Assembly: GCA_015062635.1 (NCBI GenBank)
Contig: SUUF01000021.1
Location: forward strand, 4,150-19,601
Length of the DNA: 15,452 nucleotides
From: Coriobacteriaceae bacterium
GTDB taxonomy: Bacteria > Actinomycetota > Coriobacteriia > Coriobacteriales > Eggerthellaceae
Reading direction: 5' to 3'
The notes under the pieces were generated by a model, which saw nothing but the letters and a program-made list of their open reading frames with translations, made no database searches and was not told the DNA's origin. The number at the start of each line of letters is the position of its first letter. Positions within the stretch are counted from its first letter, which is position 1. A program made the translations under genes and the position numbers. This document shows, in pieces, positions 6,154 to 13,443 of this stretch.

Positions 6154-8568
6154 GTGCTCACGGCATTGCGCATACAGGTGAATGGAATCGTGCAGGGCGT
6201 CGGTTTTCGCCCGTTTGTATATCGCGAGGCAAAGCGGCATATGGTGAACGGCTGGGTGCTGAATGCGGCCGATGGCGTGGCGATTCACGCAGAGGGCGAC
6301 GAGGACCTGGTCGATCGGTTCGTCCTCGAGCTTTCCGAGAATGCGCCGGCGGCAGCCCAGGTGAAGAGCATCGAGATGCGGGAAGTGCCGCTCGAGGGCT
6401 TTTCGACGTTCGAGATTCGCTTTTCGGACGAATCGGCGGTCACCGAGACGACGCTCGTCTCGCCCGACCTCGCCACCTGCGACGAATGCCTGGCCGAACT
6501 GTTCAACCCGAAGAACCGGCGCTACCGGTACCCGTTCATCAATTGCACGAACTGCGGGCCGCGCTTCACGATTATCGAGAGCCTGCCCTACGACCGGCCG
6601 CGCACGTCGATGAAGGATTTCGCGATGTGCGACCCGTGCCGGCACGAATACGAGCACCCCGAGAACCGGCGCTTCCATGCGCAGCCCGATGCCTGCTTCG
6701 ATTGCGGACCGCACATCAGCCTTGCCATTTCGCCCGAGAGCGACCTGGACGTTGCCGACGACGGCGCCCTCTCGTTTTCAGAGGAACATGGCATGCGCAT
6801 TGCCTGGGGCACGACCCGCGGGGAATCGGATGCGATTTTGGCGCAGGCCGTGCGCTGGCTGCGTGCGGGCAAGATCTTGGCGGTGAAGGGGCTTGGCGGC
6901 TTCCACCTCGTGTGCGATGCGCAAAACGAGGAGGCCCTCGCCGAGCTGCGCCTTCGCAAGCGGCGCGAAGGCAAGGGGTTCGCCGTCATGGTGGCCGACG
7001 TCGACGACGCCCGCGCATGGGCGCAGGTGAACGACGAGGAGGCCGGCATGCTGAAGAGCCCGGCGCGCCCCATCGTGCTGCTGCGCAAGCGGGCCGATGT
7101 GGCATACCCGCAGGGCCTGGCCGACAAGCTTCCCGAGCTGGGCATCATGTTGCCCACGACTCCGCTGCAGCACCTGCTGGTGCGCGACTTCGGCGGCATG
7201 TTGGTGATGACCTCGGGCAACCTGCACGACGAGCCCATCCAAACCGATGACGTGCAGGCATTCGGGGCGCTTGCGGGCGTGGCCGACGCCTTCATCGGCA
7301 ACGACCGCGCCATCCTCTCGCGCTACGATGACAGCGTCGTGCGCCTTGTCGAGCTCGATACGGGCATGACCTTCGTGCAGTATCTGCGCCGTGCACGCGG
7401 CTATGCCCCGCAGGCGTTGGGCATGACGAACCCCGATGGCTTGGCGGTGTTTGCGACCGGCCCGGAGCAGAAGAACACGTTTGCGCTGGTCGATGGCGAG
7501 CGAGCTTTCGTCTCGCAGCACATCGGCGACATGGAGAACGCCGAGACCTCGGATGCCTGGCTCGAGGCCAAGCGCACATATGAGCGCCTGTTCGAGGTTG
7601 AGCCCCGCCTGGTGGCGTGCGACCTGCATCCGGAATACCTCACGAGCAAATGGGCGGCCGGTCAGCCGCTTCCCGTGGAACAGGTGCAGCACCACCATGC
7701 GCATGTGGCGGCCGTGATGGGCGAGAACAACTTGGATGGCGCCGTGTGCGGCATCGCCTTCGACGGCACGGGGTACGGTCCCGATGGCGCCATCTGGGGC
7801 GGCGAGGTGCTGCTTGCAAACCGTTCGACCTACGAGCGCTTCGCGAACTGCGCGTACGTTCCGATGCCGGGCGGCGCTGCGGCCATCAAGAACCCGCTGC
7901 GCATGGCCTATGGCGTGCTGTGGGCGTTCGATTTGCTCGAACATCCGGCGGCGCAGGATGTAATCGCGCAGTTGGGTGACGCTGCGCCCGTGTGCGAGCA
8001 GATGATCGAGCGCGGCCTGAACACGCCGATGACGTCATCGGTCGGCCGCCTGTTCGATGCGGCGAGCGCCATCCTCGGCGTGTGCGTGCAGCCGACCTAC
8101 GAGGGCGAAGGCGCGATTCTGCTGGAAGCGGCGATGCAGGAGGACGGGGCGTTTTCCGTTGCCGACGACGAGGGCTACCACCTGGATATCGTGAAGAACA
8201 TCGCGACGCACGAGAGCACGGCGCTCGACACGTCGATCCTGCTGCTCGATGCGGCGCCGGTGTTCGAGGCGCTGCTCGACGATAAGGCGGCGGGCGTGCC
8301 GGTACCGCTTATCGCCCGGCGTTTCCACGACGCCTTCGCCGAGGTCATCGTCTCGGTAGCGCAGCTGGTCGACATGATGTACGGGGTTTCGCTCGTCACG
8401 CTTTCGGGTGGGGTGTTCATGAACCGGTACTTGCTGTCGCATGCGGCATCGAAGCTTGCGAATGGTGGATTTTCGGTGGCGGTGAACCGCGATTTACCGC
8501 CTAACGATGCGTCGGTGAGTTTCGGCCAAGCCGTGGTAGCATTAGCTCGTAACACACAAACCGATTAG
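6154..8568 (+). CDS. hypF: Carbamoyltransferase HypF, [NiFe]-hydrogenase maturation
   Basis: HypF uses carbamoyl phosphate and ATP to make the carbamoyl group that HypE turns into the cyanide ligands of the [NiFe] active site. Domains in order: acylphosphatase (about 1-92) with GVGFRPF and catalytic R19 and N37; paired C-x2-C zinc fingers (about 109-183, starting C109/C112); a YrdC-like domain (about 200-390, KGLGGFHLV); and a Kae1-like domain with HHHAH (513-517), FDGTGYGPDG, and LSGGVFMNR (750-758). Its 804 residues are slightly long for the family (about 750-780). The start is GTG at 6154. It is followed 54 bases later by hypC, then hypD, a normal hyp order. hypE is not nearby in this window, so it may be elsewhere in the genome. 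Confidence 0.97.
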   Translation: MLTALRIQVNGIVQGVGFRPFVYREAKRHMVNGWVLNAADGVAIHAEGDEDLVDRFVLELSENAPAAAQVKSIEMREVPLEGFSTFEIRFSDESAVTETTLVSPDLATCDECLAELFNPKNRRYRYPFINCTNCGPRFTIIESLPYDRPRTSMKDFAMCDPCRHEYEHPENRRFHAQPDACFDCGPHISLAISPESDLDVADDGALSFSEEHGMRIAWGTTRGESDAILAQAVRWLRAGKILAVKGLGGFHLVCDAQNEEALAELRLRKRREGKGFAVMVADVDDARAWAQVNDEEAGMLKSPARPIVLLRKRADVAYPQGLADKLPELGIMLPTTPLQHLLVRDFGGMLVMTSGNLHDEPIQTDDVQAFGALAGVADAFIGNDRAILSRYDDSVVRLVELDTGMTFVQYLRRARGYAPQALGMTNPDGLAVFATGPEQKNTFALVDGERAFVSQHIGDMENAETSDAWLEAKRTYERLFEVEPRLVACDLHPEYLTSKWAAGQPLPVEQVQHHHAHVAAVMGENNLDGAVCGIAFDGTGYGPDGAIWGGEVLLANRSTYERFANCAYVPMPGGAAAIKNPLRMAYGVLWAFDLLEHPAAQDVIAQLGDAAPVCEQMIERGLNTPMTSSVGRLFDAASAILGVCVQPTYEGEGAILLEAAMQEDGAFSVADDEGYHLDIVKNIATHESTALDTSILLLDAAPVFEALLDDKAAGVPVPLIARRFHDAFAEVIVSVAQLVDMMYGVSLVTLSGGVFMNRYLLSHAASKLANGGFSVAVNRDLPPNDASVSFGQAVVALARNTQTD

Positions 8569-8622
8569 AACGTAACACGCTGACCCGGTGCGGCAGCGCG
8601 ATTCGGCAAGATAGGAGACGAT

Positions 8623-8853
8623 ATGTGCCTTGCCATTCCCGCCGAAGTGGTGGAACTGAAGGGCGATAACCTGGCGCAGGTTGACCTGCTGGGGGTTGGA
8701 CGCGAGGTTTCGCTCGACCTGACCCCGCAAGCGCAGGTGGGCGACTATGTGCTCGTGCATGCCGGGTTTGCCATCGAGGTGGTCGATCAGCAGTATGCGC
8801 AAGAGACCCTCGACCTCATCCGGGAATTCCCCGAGCTTGCCGAGGCGGTCTAG
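8623..8853 (+). CDS. hypC: Hydrogenase maturation chaperone HypC
   Basis: HypC is a small scaffold that, with HypD, holds the iron that receives CN and CO, and delivers it to the hydrogenase large subunit. The 76-residue protein begins MCLAIPAEV, with the essential Cys2 exposed after Met removal, and has the OB-like beta domain of the HypC/HupF family (VGDYVLVHAGFAIE). Length is typical. An AGGAGA site (8613-8618) precedes ATG 8623. hypD begins two bases after its stop, so the two are co-translated. No odd feature is seen. Confidence 0.97.
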   Translation: MCLAIPAEVVELKGDNLAQVDLLGVGREVSLDLTPQAQVGDYVLVHAGFAIEVVDQQYAQETLDLIREFPELAEAV

Positions 8854-8855
8854 CC

Positions 8856-9941
8856 ATGACCGTCGACGAACGCGCATTCCAAGACCCCACGCTGGCCAAG
8901 GGGCTTATCGACGCCATCCACGCCTGGGCGCCGGAACATGCCACGCTCATGGAAGTGTGCGGCACGCATACCGCTTCCATCGGGCGCGAGGGCATCCGCA
9001 ACGTGATGCCGGAAGGCGTGCGCCTGGCTTCTGGCCCGGGTTGCCCGGTGTGCGTCACCAGCAACCGCGACATCGACACCGTCATCGCGCTTGCGCGCGT
9101 GCCCGGCATCATCATCACGACGTTTGGCGACATGACGCGCGTGCCGGGTTCGACGAGCAGCCTGCTCGGCGAGCAGGCCAAGGGCGCCGACGTGCGCATC
9201 TGCTATTCCCCGCTCGATTCCCTGCGCATCGCGCGCGAGAATCCCGACCGGCAGGTGGTGTTCGTGGGCGTGGGTTTCGAGACCACGACGCCTGCGATTG
9301 CCGCGAGCATCCAGCGAGCCAAGAAAGACGGCCTGAAGAACTTCACCGTGTTCGTGGCGCACAAGAACATGCCCGGCGCGCTCGAGGCCATCATCGCCGA
9401 CCCCGACCTGAAGGTGGATGCGCTCATCTTGCCTGGTCACGTGTCGACGATCATCGGCATGGAGCCGTACCGCTTCCTCGCCGAGAAGTATCACATTCCC
9501 GGTGTCATCACCGGGTTCAAGGCGCTCGACATACTCGAGGGCATCGCGATGATCATGCGCCAGCTGCATGAGGGCCGCGCCGAGATCGAGAACGCCTACA
9601 AGCGCAGCGTGATGCAGGATGGCAACCCGGCGGCGCGCGCGATTATCGACGAGGTGTTCGAGACCTGCACCGCCACCTGGCGCGGGTTGGGCGACATTCC
9701 CGGTTCCGGGTACCGCCTGCGTCCGGAATACGCCGAGTTCGATGCCGTGGCCCGCTTCCAGCCGGAAGTCGAGCCCACGATCGAGCCGAAGGGCTGCCGC
9801 TGCGGCGACGTGTTGCGCGGCATCCTCACGCCGAGCGAATGCCCGTTGTTCCGCAAGGCCTGCAATCCCGAAAACCCGCTCGGTCCCTGCATGGTTTCGA
9901 GCGAAGGCACCTGTTCGGCCTATTACCGGTACTTCTCGTAA
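8856..9941 (+). CDS. hypD: Hydrogenase maturation iron-sulfur protein HypD
   Basis: HypD is the iron-sulfur partner of HypC. The complex carries iron and takes cyanide from HypE to build Fe(CN)2CO. Visible landmarks are C35 in CGTHT, the SGPGCPVC segment with C63 and C66, HKNMP, GFKALDIL, and a C-terminal cluster-binding region with C314, C316, C329, C336, C345 and C353 that fits the family's [4Fe-4S] site and redox cysteines. Length is 361 residues, near the usual 370. The ATG begins two bases after hypC. The next gene is not hypE, which commonly follows, but an unrelated zinc-ribbon protein after a 194-base gap. Confidence 0.97.
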   Translation: MTVDERAFQDPTLAKGLIDAIHAWAPEHATLMEVCGTHTASIGREGIRNVMPEGVRLASGPGCPVCVTSNRDIDTVIALARVPGIIITTFGDMTRVPGSTSSLLGEQAKGADVRICYSPLDSLRIARENPDRQVVFVGVGFETTTPAIAASIQRAKKDGLKNFTVFVAHKNMPGALEAIIADPDLKVDALILPGHVSTIIGMEPYRFLAEKYHIPGVITGFKALDILEGIAMIMRQLHEGRAEIENAYKRSVMQDGNPAARAIIDEVFETCTATWRGLGDIPGSGYRLRPEYAEFDAVARFQPEVEPTIEPKGCRCGDVLRGILTPSECPLFRKACNPENPLGPCMVSSEGTCSAYYRYFS

Positions 9942-9955
9942 CGGCGGACTGAAAG

Positions 9956-9984
9956 GGCGTTCCCCCGAAAGCGGGGAGGGTGCC
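9956..9984 (+). terminator. Hairpin after hypD (possible terminator)
   Basis: GGCGTTCCCCCG pairs with CGGGG-A-GGGTGCC over about 12 pairs with one bulged A and a four-base AAAG loop. It starts 14 bases after the hypD stop. No T tract follows, so a role in mRNA stability or Rho-assisted termination is possible. Confidence 0.45.
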
Positions 9985-10023
9985 ATGGATGGGCAGATGG
10001 CTGGACCGGGCGATCGAGGCGGG

Positions 10024-10048
10024 CGCGCCCCGACGTTCGCGGGGTGCG
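10024..10048 (+). other. Second GC hairpin in the gap after hypD
   Basis: CGCGCCCCG (10024-10032) pairs with CGGGGTGCG (10040-10048), nine pairs including one G-T wobble, with a seven-base loop ACGTTCG. A third short hairpin follows: GGGGC-GAAT-GCCCC at 10080-10093. Together these suggest a structured leader for the next gene, but no known RNA family was recognised. Confidence 0.4.
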
Positions 10049-10135
10049 GCGGCAAAGACCGTTCGACGCGCTGAGGAACGGGGCGAATGCCCCTGGCAAG
10101 TGCCGTGCCGGTAGGAATCGGGTAAGGAGAGGGCT

Positions 10136-10696
10136 ATGAAACTCGTCGATTTGCGATGCCCCGCGTGTGGGGGGACGATTGAGCGAAAGACAGCAAGCAA
10201 CGTGGTGGTTTGCGAATACTGCGAATCCCGTTACTTCTTTGACGACGAAGAGGCCGATGCTTTGCAGGAAGACGTTTTCGAGGAGGAATGCGAGGAGGCA
10301 AGCTCGCTTTCCATGGCGGACTACGCCGAGCAGGCTTGTGCAAGTTTCCTCGAGAGCTTCGACAACGGAAGCTTCCGCGAGACGCCGAAGATCGTGCGAG
10401 GCCTCGGGATAGAAGATGGCGAGGTCATTTTCCTCATCCACGACGACACATTCATGAAGAGCGGGAAGAATGGGTTCGCGATAACCGATCGCGGGCTGCA
10501 TTGCCGCGAGATGGCGGAAGCGGCGACGTTCACCGATTGGGCGTCGTTTGCGAAGCTCGACGCGCCGGCCGAGGACGGCTGCTACATCAGGTGCGACGGC
10601 AAGAGCGTCTGCTACTACACCGACGATTCGGACCTGTTGCCTGAGCTGATGAAACTGTACAAGAGGCTGCACCGGTACGCCCTGCGCCACGCCTGA
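10136..10696 (+). CDS. Zinc-ribbon protein of unknown function
   Basis: I do not recognise a named family. The protein has 186 residues. Residues 8-29 form a zinc ribbon (C8-x2-C11 and C26-x2-C29) introduced by LRCPACGG. A very acidic stretch (about 36-55) follows. The C-terminal two-thirds are a compact alpha/beta region with GFAITDRGLH at 113-122, followed by a Trp (TDWASF) and later beta pairs. This pattern recalls small PH-like domains in bacterial zinc-ribbon proteins, but I cannot confirm that. There is no signal peptide or membrane segment, so it is probably cytoplasmic. AAGGAGAG (10124-10131) precedes the ATG. It sits alone between hypD and cydA, behind a structured gap, so it may be a separate unit. 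The function is unknown. Confidence 0.85.
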   Translation: MKLVDLRCPACGGTIERKTASNVVVCEYCESRYFFDDEEADALQEDVFEEECEEASSLSMADYAEQACASFLESFDNGSFRETPKIVRGLGIEDGEVIFLIHDDTFMKSGKNGFAITDRGLHCREMAEAATFTDWASFAKLDAPAEDGCYIRCDGKSVCYYTDDSDLLPELMKLYKRLHRYALRHA

Positions 10697-10698
10697 GG

Positions 10699-10717
10699 GG
10701 CGAAACGGGGATTCGCC
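10699..10717 (+). terminator. Hairpin after the zinc-ribbon gene (possible terminator)
   Basis: GGCGAA (10699-10704) pairs with TTCGCC (10712-10717) around a seven-base loop, starting two bases after the stop. It lacks a T tract, so it is only a weak candidate. Confidence 0.3.
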
Positions 10718-10788
10718 GGCGATGGCGGCCGACGCGGAAGGCGGGGTGCGGGAGCAGACCCGATTCCGCGCGTCCCGTAGCCCGGCAC

Positions 10789-10817
10789 TTCATAAATCCT
10801 TCACATAGCGCTATACT
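10789..10817 (+). promoter_or_regulatory. Promoter of cydAB
   Basis: A TTCATA -35 (10789-10794) and TATACT -10 (10812-10817) are spaced by 17 bases, each a 4-5 of 6 match to the consensus. The start codon is 43 bases downstream of the -10. A 10-bp palindrome overlaps the -10 (see next entry). Confidence 0.6.
10805..10814 (+). promoter_or_regulatory. Palindrome over the cydAB -10 box
   Basis: ATAGCGCTAT is a perfect 10-bp palindrome whose last three bases lie in the -10 box. Its position suits an operator for an oxygen- or redox-responsive regulator. It does not match the Rex (TTGTGAA-N4-TTCACAA) or FNR (TTGAT-N4-ATCAA) consensus. Confidence 0.35.
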
Positions 10818-10859
10818 GTTACCAACTACCGCTGCAATCGGAAAGGTAGGTGTTGTGCT

Positions 10860-12278
10860 ATGGAATTCTTAGCCGATCCGGTGCTGCTGGCACGAATACA
10901 GTTCGTGTTCACGGTATGCACGCATTTCCTGATGGTGCCCATTTCGATTGGCTTGGGATTGATCCTGGCAATCCACGAGACCCGCTATTACAAGAGCGGA
11001 ACCGCCGAGGACCTTGCCGCCGCCAACCTGTGGCTGAAGATTTTCACCACGACCTTCGTACTCGGTGTGGCGACCGGCATCACGATGGAGTTCTCGTTCG
11101 GCACGAACTGGGCGTACTATTCCCGCTTCGTGGGTGACATCTTCGGCGCTCCGCTTGCCGCCGAGGCGTTGTTCGCGTTCTTCCTGGAATCCACGTTCCT
11201 CGGCGTGCTGCTGTTCGGCCGCGCACGCGTGTCGGGCAAGTTCTACGTCGTGAGCGCATGGCTCGTCTGGGCCGGTTCCTGCCTGTCGGCGCTGTGGATC
11301 ATCATTGCGAACTCCTGGATGCAGACGCCCGCCGGCGCCGAGCTCGCCGCCGATGGCAGCCGGGCCGTTATCGGCGATTTCGCCGCGGCCGCCTTCAACC
11401 CGTCGACGCTCACGCGCTACACGCACACCGTCGACTCGCTGCTCATCATGGGCGCCTTCGTGGCGCTCGCCGTGGCGGCGTATTACCTGTTGAAGAACAA
11501 GCACATCGAATTCGCGATGAAGAACATCCGCATCGGCGCGGTGGTGGGCATCATCACCACGTGCCTGATGATCGTCTTCGCGCATTCCACCGCGGTGGGC
11601 GTGGCGAACGAGCAGCCCACCAAGTTCGCGATGATGGAAGGCGCCTACGCCTCGGAAATCATGCCGCTTTACGCGTTCGGCCTGGTTGACGAGGTGAACC
11701 AGGAGGTCATCGCCCCGCTGGCCATCCCCGGCGGCACGAGCTTCCTCGCATCGAACGATTTCAGCACCGTGTACCCCGGCATGAACGAGCTGGCCGCATC
11801 GGACAAGTACGGCGACTTCGACCCGGCAACGGCCCCGGTGCAAGTGGTGTTCCAGAGCTACCACCTGATGGTGGCCATGTACGGCGTCCTTGCGCTGCTG
11901 CTCGTGTTGGTGCTCATCTTCACCTTCGTGAAGAAAGAGGCCATCAAGGGCATGCGGTGGTTGCAGAAGGTGCTCGTCATCTCGCCCATCTTCCCGATGC
12001 TCGCCATCCAGGCGGGCTGGTTCACGGCGGAATTCGGCCGTCAGCCGTGGGTGGTGTACCCGTCGGCCTCGGGGCCCGACGGCGTGTCGTTGCTCACGTC
12101 GAACGCGGCCTCGGCCCTCACGGGTCCCGAACTGCTCATCACGATTCTGCTCTTTGTGGTGATCTACCTGTTCCTGCTCGTGGCTTGGGCGCGCATTTGC
12201 GCGCGCTTCATCAAGGAAGGCCCCACGCTGCCGCACGATGCAGATGAGCTGCTCGCGAAAGGGGGTGAGGTGAAATGA
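10860..12278 (+). CDS. cydA: Cytochrome bd quinol oxidase subunit I (CydA)
   Basis: CydA oxidises quinol and reduces O2 to water in the membrane, carrying hemes b558, b595 and d. This 472-residue protein shows H22 in QFVFTVCTHFLMVP (heme ligand), acidic pair E102 and E110, H189 in YTHTVDS (b558 ligand), the Q-loop quinone residues K255 and E260 (K-x4-E), M337 (b558 ligand), and GWFTAEFGRQPW (386-397). About nine membrane helices are visible. It has a short Q-loop, unlike the longer E. coli type (522 residues). H335 takes the place of E. coli Arg391 two residues before the Met. The ATG follows AAAGGTAGG (10842-10850). cydB overlaps its stop (ATGA). Its family is certain; the quinone used is not known. 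Confidence 0.97.
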   Translation: MEFLADPVLLARIQFVFTVCTHFLMVPISIGLGLILAIHETRYYKSGTAEDLAAANLWLKIFTTTFVLGVATGITMEFSFGTNWAYYSRFVGDIFGAPLAAEALFAFFLESTFLGVLLFGRARVSGKFYVVSAWLVWAGSCLSALWIIIANSWMQTPAGAELAADGSRAVIGDFAAAAFNPSTLTRYTHTVDSLLIMGAFVALAVAAYYLLKNKHIEFAMKNIRIGAVVGIITTCLMIVFAHSTAVGVANEQPTKFAMMEGAYASEIMPLYAFGLVDEVNQEVIAPLAIPGGTSFLASNDFSTVYPGMNELAASDKYGDFDPATAPVQVVFQSYHLMVAMYGVLALLLVLVLIFTFVKKEAIKGMRWLQKVLVISPIFPMLAIQAGWFTAEFGRQPWVVYPSASGPDGVSLLTSNAASALTGPELLITILLFVVIYLFLLVAWARICARFIKEGPTLPHDADELLAKGGEVK

Positions 12279-13303
12279 CCATCTTCAACGTCTTGTGGTT
12301 CTTCCTCATCTTCGTCCTCATCCTCGGGTATTTCGTGCTCGACGGCTTCGACCTCGGCGCGGGCGTGCTCTCGCCGTTCATCGCGAAGGACGAGCGCGAG
12401 AAGGCGATGGTTCGCGCGTCGCTCGGCCCGGTGTGGGATGGCAACGAGGTGTGGCTGCTCACGGCGGGCGGCGCGCTCTTCGCGGCGTTCCCCTTCGCCT
12501 ACGCCACGACCTTCTCGGGCTTCTACCTCGCCGTGATGCTCGTGCTGTTCGGGCTCATCCTGCGCGCCGTTTCCATCGAATATGCCGGGCGCGACCGTGA
12601 ATGGGCGGGCATTTGGAATGCCCTGTTCTTCATCGGCAGCCTGCTTCCCGCGCTGCTGCTCGGCGTGGCGGTCGGCTGCATTTTCCAGGGTATCCCGATG
12701 GATGCCGACGGCAATTACAACGGCATCCCGCTGTTCGGGCTGCTTTCGCCCTTCACGCTGTGCTGCGGCCTGTTCGGCTTGTGCCTGATGCTGCTTCAGG
12801 GCGCGGCGTGGCTCACGCTGAAGGTGCCTGCGGGCACGGGGCTCTACGACCGCGCATCCGGGCTGCGCCGACCGCTCATCATCGCGTCGCTCGCGCTGTT
12901 CGTCGTGCTCACGTTCTTCGTGGCGGGCCGTATCCTCGAGATGTATCCTGCGCTCGCCATCGTTCGCTACCTTGCCGCCATCGTCTTCCTGGCCTGTCTT
13001 GTGGGCGCGGCGTATTTCGCCGGGGCGGGCCAAGCCGGCGAGTTCAAGACGTTCCTCCTCACCTCGCTCGCCCTCGCGTTCATCATCGTGTTGCTGGCGT
13101 GCTCGATGTTCCCGAACCTCGTGGTGGCAAGCGTCGACAGCGTCGGCCCCACGCTCACGCTCATGAATGCGTGCGCGACCGATACCTCGCTGTTCTACAT
13201 GACAATCATCGCCTGCATCGGCGTGCCGCTCGTGCTGGTGTACCACGTTCTGGTATATCGCACGTTTAGGGGCAAGATTCGCGAATCCGACCTCGAGTAC
13301 TAG
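12275..13303 (+). CDS. cydB: Cytochrome bd quinol oxidase subunit II (CydB)
   Basis: CydB is the second large membrane subunit of the bd oxidase and pairs with CydA; it has a similar helical layout but binds no heme itself. The 342 residues give about nine hydrophobic segments. Typical family motifs are LDGFDLG (22-28) and WDGNEVWL (54-61), and the length is close to the Gram-positive form (E. coli has 379). Its ATG overlaps the cydA stop (ATGA), so the subunits are made in equal amounts. No small third subunit (CydX) and no cydDC assembly transporter follow in this window. The gene is followed by a strong terminator. Confidence 0.96.
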   Translation: MTIFNVLWFFLIFVLILGYFVLDGFDLGAGVLSPFIAKDEREKAMVRASLGPVWDGNEVWLLTAGGALFAAFPFAYATTFSGFYLAVMLVLFGLILRAVSIEYAGRDREWAGIWNALFFIGSLLPALLLGVAVGCIFQGIPMDADGNYNGIPLFGLLSPFTLCCGLFGLCLMLLQGAAWLTLKVPAGTGLYDRASGLRRPLIIASLALFVVLTFFVAGRILEMYPALAIVRYLAAIVFLACLVGAAYFAGAGQAGEFKTFLLTSLALAFIIVLLACSMFPNLVVASVDSVGPTLTLMNACATDTSLFYMTIIACIGVPLVLVYHVLVYRTFRGKIRESDLEY

Positions 13304-13312
13304 CCGGCACAA

Positions 13313-13336
13313 TCGCGTTTCCCCTCGATAACGCGA
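13313..13336 (+). repeat. Short inverted repeat before the cydAB terminator
   Basis: TCGCGTT (13313-13319) pairs perfectly with AACGCGA (13330-13336) around a ten-base loop. It lies just upstream of the terminator stem, so the transcript end would carry two consecutive hairpins. Confidence 0.35.
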
Positions 13337-13342
13337 CAAAAA

Positions 13343-13376
13343 GCACCCCCTCCGCAGTAGGCGGCGGGGGTGTTTT
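13343..13376 (+). terminator. Intrinsic terminator of cydAB
   Basis: CACCCCC (13344-13350) pairs with GGGGGTG (13366-13372), and inner CCGC (13352-13355) pairs with GCGG (13361-13364) around AGTAG, with one T/C mismatch. TTTT follows at 13373-13376. AAAAA just before (13338-13342) could make it work in the other direction as well. Confidence 0.9.
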
Positions 13377-13409
13377 CGTGTAGGGAACCGCGCGCTTGCG
13401 GGCGCGTAC

Positions 13410-13415
13410 TACAAT
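13410..13415 (+). promoter_or_regulatory. Possible -10 box of the exported-protein gene
   Basis: TACAAT lies 28 bases before the ATG at 13444. No clear -35 is visible; an inverted repeat CGCGC/GCGCG (13391-13395, 13402-13406) sits immediately upstream and might mask or replace it. Confidence 0.4.
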
Positions 13416-13430
13416 GGGCGCAGCCAAACG

Positions 13431-13437
13431 AAGGAGG
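13431..13437 (+). promoter_or_regulatory. Ribosome binding site that fixes the start at 13444
   Basis: AAGGAGG lies six bases before ATG 13444. The frame is open further upstream to 13396 but without a ribosome site, so the later ATG is preferred. Confidence 0.85.
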
Positions 13438-13443
13438 CCGTCC

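Noticed and set aside
9985..10074. A 29-codon + strand reading frame with an upstream GGGGAGGG
   Set aside because: Composition is Gly/Arg-rich as chance GC-rich sequence, and it overlaps the hairpins. It could be a leader peptide but there is no positive evidence.
13396..13443. Extended start of the exported protein at 13396
   Set aside because: It runs through the probable promoter; ATG 13444 has AAGGAGG at the right distance and begins the signal-like segment.
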